From Chloroflexota bacterium (GTDB taxonomy: Bacteria > Chloroflexota > Anaerolineae > Anaerolineales > DRMV01), in contig JAADFA010000133.1 in assembly GCA_013153135.1 (NCBI GenBank), forward strand, positions 1-7,744: a DNA stretch of 7,744 nt, read 5' to 3'. Shown in pieces: positions 5,516 through 7,744 of the stretch. The notes beneath the pieces are model-generated. The model worked only from the letters and a program-made list of their open reading frames with translations. It did not search any database and was not told the origin of the DNA. Both the position numbers and the translations under genes were made by a program. Within the stretch, counting starts at the first letter, position 1. Each line of letters begins with the position of its first letter.

Positions 5516-6099
5516 ACCTCCCCTTCGGCGAACTTTTGAACCGTGTAGACGTATACGTCCAAAGGTTTTCGCCGCCATAGATCCGGGGGCGCGCCCATCT
5601 TCATGCTCAAGTGGCTCAAAAAGACCTCGGGGTCGGGCAACTGCTCCCATACCTGGGGCAAAAAGGTCGCGCGTCGCCCCGTGTCCGGGTCAACCAACAC
5701 AACACCATGGACACCAGGCTTGAGTTTACGTAACAAGTCCTCGGGCGACGTATATGGTAAGGGCTTCGGTGGCGTGAGGTACGAGACCTCCACGCGAATC
5801 TCGGGCAATTCGTCTGGCGTGACCGGGAAAAAGCGCGGGTCTTGCAGTGCAGCCGCGACGGCGTTCTTCTGCACATCCAAGGCCAAAGGTAGCCGCGGCT
5901 CCAAGCTACCAATGCACCCGCGCAATTGGCCATGCTTGGTTAACGTCACAAAAGTCGCGCCGGGCTCCCGCAAGCGCGGAGGTAACCGATCCCAATCAGG
6001 TTCCGGAATGGGCAACCCTCGCACCCCGCGCTCCAACGCATCCCGGGCGAGTAGCAACAAGGCTTTTTGCTCCACCGGAGTTAGCCATTGTCCATCCAT
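5512..6099 (-). CDS. amrA: AmmeMemoRadiSam system protein A (AMMECR1 domain)
   Basis: A 195-residue AMMECR1-family protein covering the whole domain at normal length. The invariant LRGCIG motif is at residues 59-64 (Cys62), preceded by GATFVTLTKHG. Other family hallmarks are DVQKNAVAAALQDPRF, PEIRVEVSYLTPP, LKPGVHGVVL and, near the C-terminus, ATFLPQVWEQLPDPEVFLSH. In bacteria and archaea this protein is commonly encoded with a Memo-type protein and a radical SAM enzyme. Its biochemical activity is not established; an RNA- or nucleotide-modifying role has been suggested from the conserved Cys and context. Neither partner is in this window. The start at 6099 is supported by ggagg (plus-strand 6108-6112) 8 nt upstream. 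A candidate promoter lies 33-62 nt before the start. The soluble protein has no signal peptide. Its stop overlaps that of the convergent lipoprotein gene by 4 nt. Confidence 0.95.
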   Translation of the reverse strand: MDGQWLTPVEQKALLLLARDALERGVRGLPIPEPDWDRLPPRLREPGATFVTLTKHGQLRGCIGSLEPRLPLALDVQKNAVAAALQDPRFFPVTPDELPEIRVEVSYLTPPKPLPYTSPEDLLRKLKPGVHGVVLVDPDTGRRATFLPQVWEQLPDPEVFLSHLSMKMGAPPDLWRRKPLDVYVYTVQKFAEGEV

Positions 6100-6132
6100 A
6101 TCCTACGCCTCCACAACAAAAGCCTTAGCCTT

Positions 6133-6161
6133 AGGATACCCAGCTTAGCCGGGAATTGCAA
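6133..6161 (-). promoter_or_regulatory. Candidate promoter of amrA
   Basis: On the minus strand TTGCAA (6161-6156) and TATCCT (6138-6133) are separated by 17 nt. Each matches four of six consensus bases. The predicted start is about 27 nt before the amrA ATG, leaving room for its ggagg site. Spacing is ideal; the hexamers are moderate. Confidence 0.45.
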
Positions 6162-6242
6162 CCAGAGATCGGCCCCATTGGAGGCCCGACTGACTACCTC
6201 ATGAATATGACTGGTGATCTATAGTATCCAAGACAAACAACA

Positions 6243-6269
6243 GGAGGCCCTGCCCACGGCAGAGCCTCC
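6243..6269 (-). terminator. Intrinsic terminator of the duplicated-module gene
   Basis: ggaggccctg (6243-6252) and cagagcctcc (6260-6269) form a 10-bp stem with one mismatch around a 7-nt loop. Read on the minus strand it is followed by a T-rich run (TGTTGTTTGTCTTGG), as expected for a terminator 30-56 nt after the stop of the 6299-7402 gene. It separates that gene from amrA. Confidence 0.7.
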
Positions 6270-6298
6270 CAAGCCCTTTCCAATCCCAAGACCGGATG

Positions 6299-7402
6299 CT
6301 AAGCCACGGGATAAGCCTTTTCTGGACGCTCATCAACAAGACGCACGTTTGTCGCGCCTTCGTCAACCTGTACGATCTTAGTTCGTGTTACTACGCGTTC
6401 CGGTAGTTGAATCACGCGATTCCCCCGTCGAATGGTGGTCGGTGCGATACGAGTCTTGTACGTAATCTTGACGCCAAAGACCCGACGACCAAAACGGGTG
6501 GTATAGTAGTCCGGCCCTTCCATGCGGATATCAAAGGCATCACCGGGGAAATACACTCGCTTTACCCGAAGCCGGGGATAAGTGCGCCCACCCTTATAGG
6601 TATGCGGGCTTTCGTAGACCAACCACATTACCTTGCCACTGCGGTAGCGCGCTTCGGTCGGAATGTAGGTACCAGCCTTTTGCTCCTCTTCAAGCAAGCG
6701 CTGCAGATACTCTTCTATCGTCTCTTCCTGCACTAGCTGATCTTCGTTCCAAACTTCGTAGAGGATATCCCACTGGTTGACCGCAGCGATGATGTTGGCC
6801 AGCTGGACACTACGCTCGTTCTCCGTCTTGGCGATCTCCCGCAGTTGCTCAATGTGCTCGCCTAGACGGCGCTCGAATTCGCGAGAGTAGGTCAGAGTAA
6901 CCAAGAAGTCCGCGTATTTTTTGAGCTCCGTGAGTTCCTCAGGCTCATCCACAAAGAGCATGGCTTTGCGCAAGCGGCAGAACTCGCGACGCAACACATC
7001 GAGCTCTTTTTGAATGGCTTCTAGAAGATCAAGGGGCTTTGCGTGCTCAATCTCCTGGATAAGTTGATCATCAAGCTCGTCCAACTTCTGCTCGATTTCG
7101 GCCGCAGTCTGGGCACGCCAGGGTCGGTATTGTTTCTCCCAGCCCTTAAAGCGTGCAACGTAATTAGCCAAACGTACGGTCGCGACGTTCTCCTCCCGTG
7201 CCGTTTCGCGCAACTTTTCAATTCGTGGGCCAAACTTCTTTTGCCAGAAGGGACTATACGTCAACGTACAAAGGTAGTCCGAGCGCTTTTTGAGGTCTGT
7301 CAGCTCTTGGGGTGTCTCGACGACCAACATCTCATCACGAATAATACAATTGATACGGCGGATATCTTCCGCACTATTGACCGGGCCGTAAAGCCATGCC
7401 AT
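6299..7402 (-). CDS. Unknown soluble protein with an internally duplicated ~75-residue module
   Basis: A 367-residue protein starting at the ATG at 7402, chosen because aggagg (plus-strand 7409-7414) lies 6 nt upstream. The open frame reaches 7534, but that extension has no good start signal and crosses the promoter. Residues 21-95 and 144-218 align without a gap, with about 35 of 75 identical by hand count. Shared blocks are EPEELTELKK/TPQELTDLKK, LTLTYS-type TLTYS, IExLRE, EN and V.LAN, ending in Trp. Each module is mostly helical. Between them (96-143) is a charged helix or coiled-coil linker (EIEQKLDELDDQLIQEIEH). A second acidic helix (about 219-242) leads to a beta-rich basic C-terminal domain (about 246-350; KVMWLVYES, RLRVKRVYFPGDAFDI, RFGRRVFGVKITYKT). 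No signal peptide or TM segment is seen, so it is probably cytoplasmic. GC content is visibly lower than in the protease gene. I recognise no family; a scaffold or nucleic-acid role is speculative. Confidence 0.85.
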   Translation of the reverse strand: MAWLYGPVNSAEDIRRINCIIRDEMLVVETPQELTDLKKRSDYLCTLTYSPFWQKKFGPRIEKLRETAREENVATVRLANYVARFKGWEKQYRPWRAQTAAEIEQKLDELDDQLIQEIEHAKPLDLLEAIQKELDVLRREFCRLRKAMLFVDEPEELTELKKYADFLVTLTYSREFERRLGEHIEQLREIAKTENERSVQLANIIAAVNQWDILYEVWNEDQLVQEETIEEYLQRLLEEEQKAGTYIPTEARYRSGKVMWLVYESPHTYKGGRTYPRLRVKRVYFPGDAFDIRMEGPDYYTTRFGRRVFGVKITYKTRIAPTTIRRGNRVIQLPERVVTRTKIVQVDEGATNVRLVDERPEKAYPVA

Positions 7403-7484
7403 GACTCGCCTCCTCATTGACGGCAGGTCGCCCCAGGTTCGGACTAACTTGGGTCGCCCGCCGGGTTGACTATCTGCTGTTACT

Positions 7485-7490
7485 ATTATA
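7485..7490 (-). promoter_or_regulatory. -10 box (TATAAT) of the duplicated-module gene
   Basis: The minus strand reads a perfect TATAAT here, giving a predicted start at about 7478 and a leader of about 76 nt. The -35 position, 17 nt upstream, is not consensus (GCGCAA) and lies within the palindrome at 7508-7517. Confidence 0.6.
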
Positions 7491-7507
7491 CATAAACCAA
7501 TCTCGAT

Positions 7508-7517
7508 TTGCGCGCAA
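7508..7517. promoter_or_regulatory. Palindrome TTGCGCGCAA at the -35 position
   Basis: A perfect 10-bp palindrome exactly 17 nt from the -10 box of the minus gene, hence covering its -35 region. This position suits a repressor or activator site. No regulator is identified. Confidence 0.45.
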
Positions 7518-7634
7518 TTTTTACACCAATTCACGAGTCAAATCCTCGGCAGCAACCGCGGCTGTACTCGTCTGTCTTAAACAAAGCAAACTGGCTTACA
7601 CATCTATCCCTAATCTGCCCAAACCGCCAAGCCC

Positions 7635-7643
7635 TGGTATGAT
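7635..7643 (+). promoter_or_regulatory. Extended -10 promoter (TGGTATGAT) of the uvrA-like gene
   Basis: TATGAT (7638-7643) is preceded by the TG of an extended -10. Its context, caagccctggtatgat, closely resembles caagcctggtataat before the gene at 3597. The predicted start is about 7650, a leader of about 53 nt. No -35 is evident. Confidence 0.6.
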
Positions 7644-7702
7644 CGTAGGTTGTGCGGCGTGGGCCGCCCATACGCAAAACTGTTGCGAGGAGGACCGCAT
7701 CG

Positions 7703-7744
7703 ATGGGTCCGCAGGCGATTCGGGTGATCGGCGCCCGAATGCAC
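7703..7744 (+). CDS. uvrA: Probable UvrA (excinuclease ABC subunit A), first 14 codons only
   Basis: An ATG at 7703 is preceded 8 nt upstream by gaggagga (7687-7694), an excellent ribosome binding site. The visible product is MGPQAIRVIGARMH. UvrA proteins typically begin with a few residues, then 'I.VRGAR.HNLKNI', so IRVIGARMH fits this opening and leads up to the conserved HNLKN. UvrA is the DNA-damage-recognising ATPase of nucleotide excision repair. With only 14 residues, a related UvrA-like ABC ATPase cannot be excluded. No LexA-type operator was recognised in the upstream region. The gene is cut by the window end and is divergent from the duplicated-module gene. Confidence 0.65.
   Translation, partial: MGPQAIRVIGARMH

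Larger units (their letters stand above)
7403..7702. other. Divergent promoter region
   Basis: These 300 nt have no supported gene and separate two divergent starts. They hold the minus-strand -10 with its palindrome, the plus-strand extended -10 at 7635, a hairpin (cccaggtt 7432-7439 / aacttggg 7446-7453, one mismatch) in the predicted leader of the minus gene, and both ribosome binding sites. Confidence 0.6.

Noticed and set aside
5188..5723. Plus-strand frames overlapping the lipoprotein and amrA ends
   Set aside because: Out-of-frame products without recognisable motifs over two well-supported genes.
6122..6138. Short tandem gccttagccttag near the amrA leader
   Set aside because: Two 6-nt units only; expected by chance and not linked to any structure.
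7466..7494. Plus-strand TTGACT with downstream TATACA as uvrA promoter
   Set aside because: Spacing of 15 nt to the best -10 and more than 200 nt from the ATG; the extended -10 at 7635 is much better placed.
7403..7534. 44-residue N-terminal extension of the duplicated-module protein
   Set aside because: No Shine-Dalgarno at its start, it crosses the TATAAT box, and the ATG at 7402 has an ideal aggagg.

Overview
The window is a bacterial chromosomal segment with high GC in its first two thirds. Genes have Shine-Dalgarno starts (gaggagg, aggagg), there are extended -10 promoters (TGGTATAAT, TGGTATGAT), and one end carries decayed transposons. A secreted subtilisin with a PA insert and an Ig-like tail, an AmmeMemoRadiSam protein A and the types of transposon relic would all fit a Chloroflexota-like (possibly thermophilic) bacterium. 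That placement is inference from gene flavour, not from a marker gene.

Layout. Positions 1-953 are a transposon graveyard. It holds the C-terminal end of an IS630-family transposase (+), then a frameshifted relic of an rve-fold (integrase-like) transposase (-), then a frameshifted relic of an IS4-family transposase (+). The two relics meet head to head at about 634/635, and both lack their N-terminal parts. Positions 954-1195 are non-coding and carry a perfect 10-bp inverted repeat. Positions 1196-3133 (+) encode a 645-residue exported S8 protease, closed by a perfect 15-bp hairpin terminator. Positions 3200-3580 are non-coding and contain two copies of an ~86-bp hairpin-bearing repeat set 150 bp apart.

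A probable three-gene operon follows (+). It has a small two-TM protein (likely leaderless, starting at 3597), a class IV PLP aminotransferase (3976-4812) and a lipoprotein of unknown function (about 4784-5515). The lipoprotein gene ends in a 4-nt stop-to-stop overlap with the convergent amrA gene (5512-6099, -). Upstream of amrA, on the same strand but with its own terminator, is a gene for a 367-residue soluble protein (6299-7402, -). It is built from an internally duplicated ~75-residue module, a charged helical linker and a beta-rich C-terminal domain, and I do not recognise its family. A 300-bp divergent promoter region separates it from a gene cut by the window edge (7703 onward, +), whose first 14 residues look like the start of UvrA.

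No pathway clearly ties these genes together. The most original items are the duplicated-module protein and its palindrome-bearing promoter, the paired hairpin repeats, the leaderless operon start with a -10 shared with the uvrA-like gene, and the unstudied membrane protein/aminotransferase/lipoprotein cluster.
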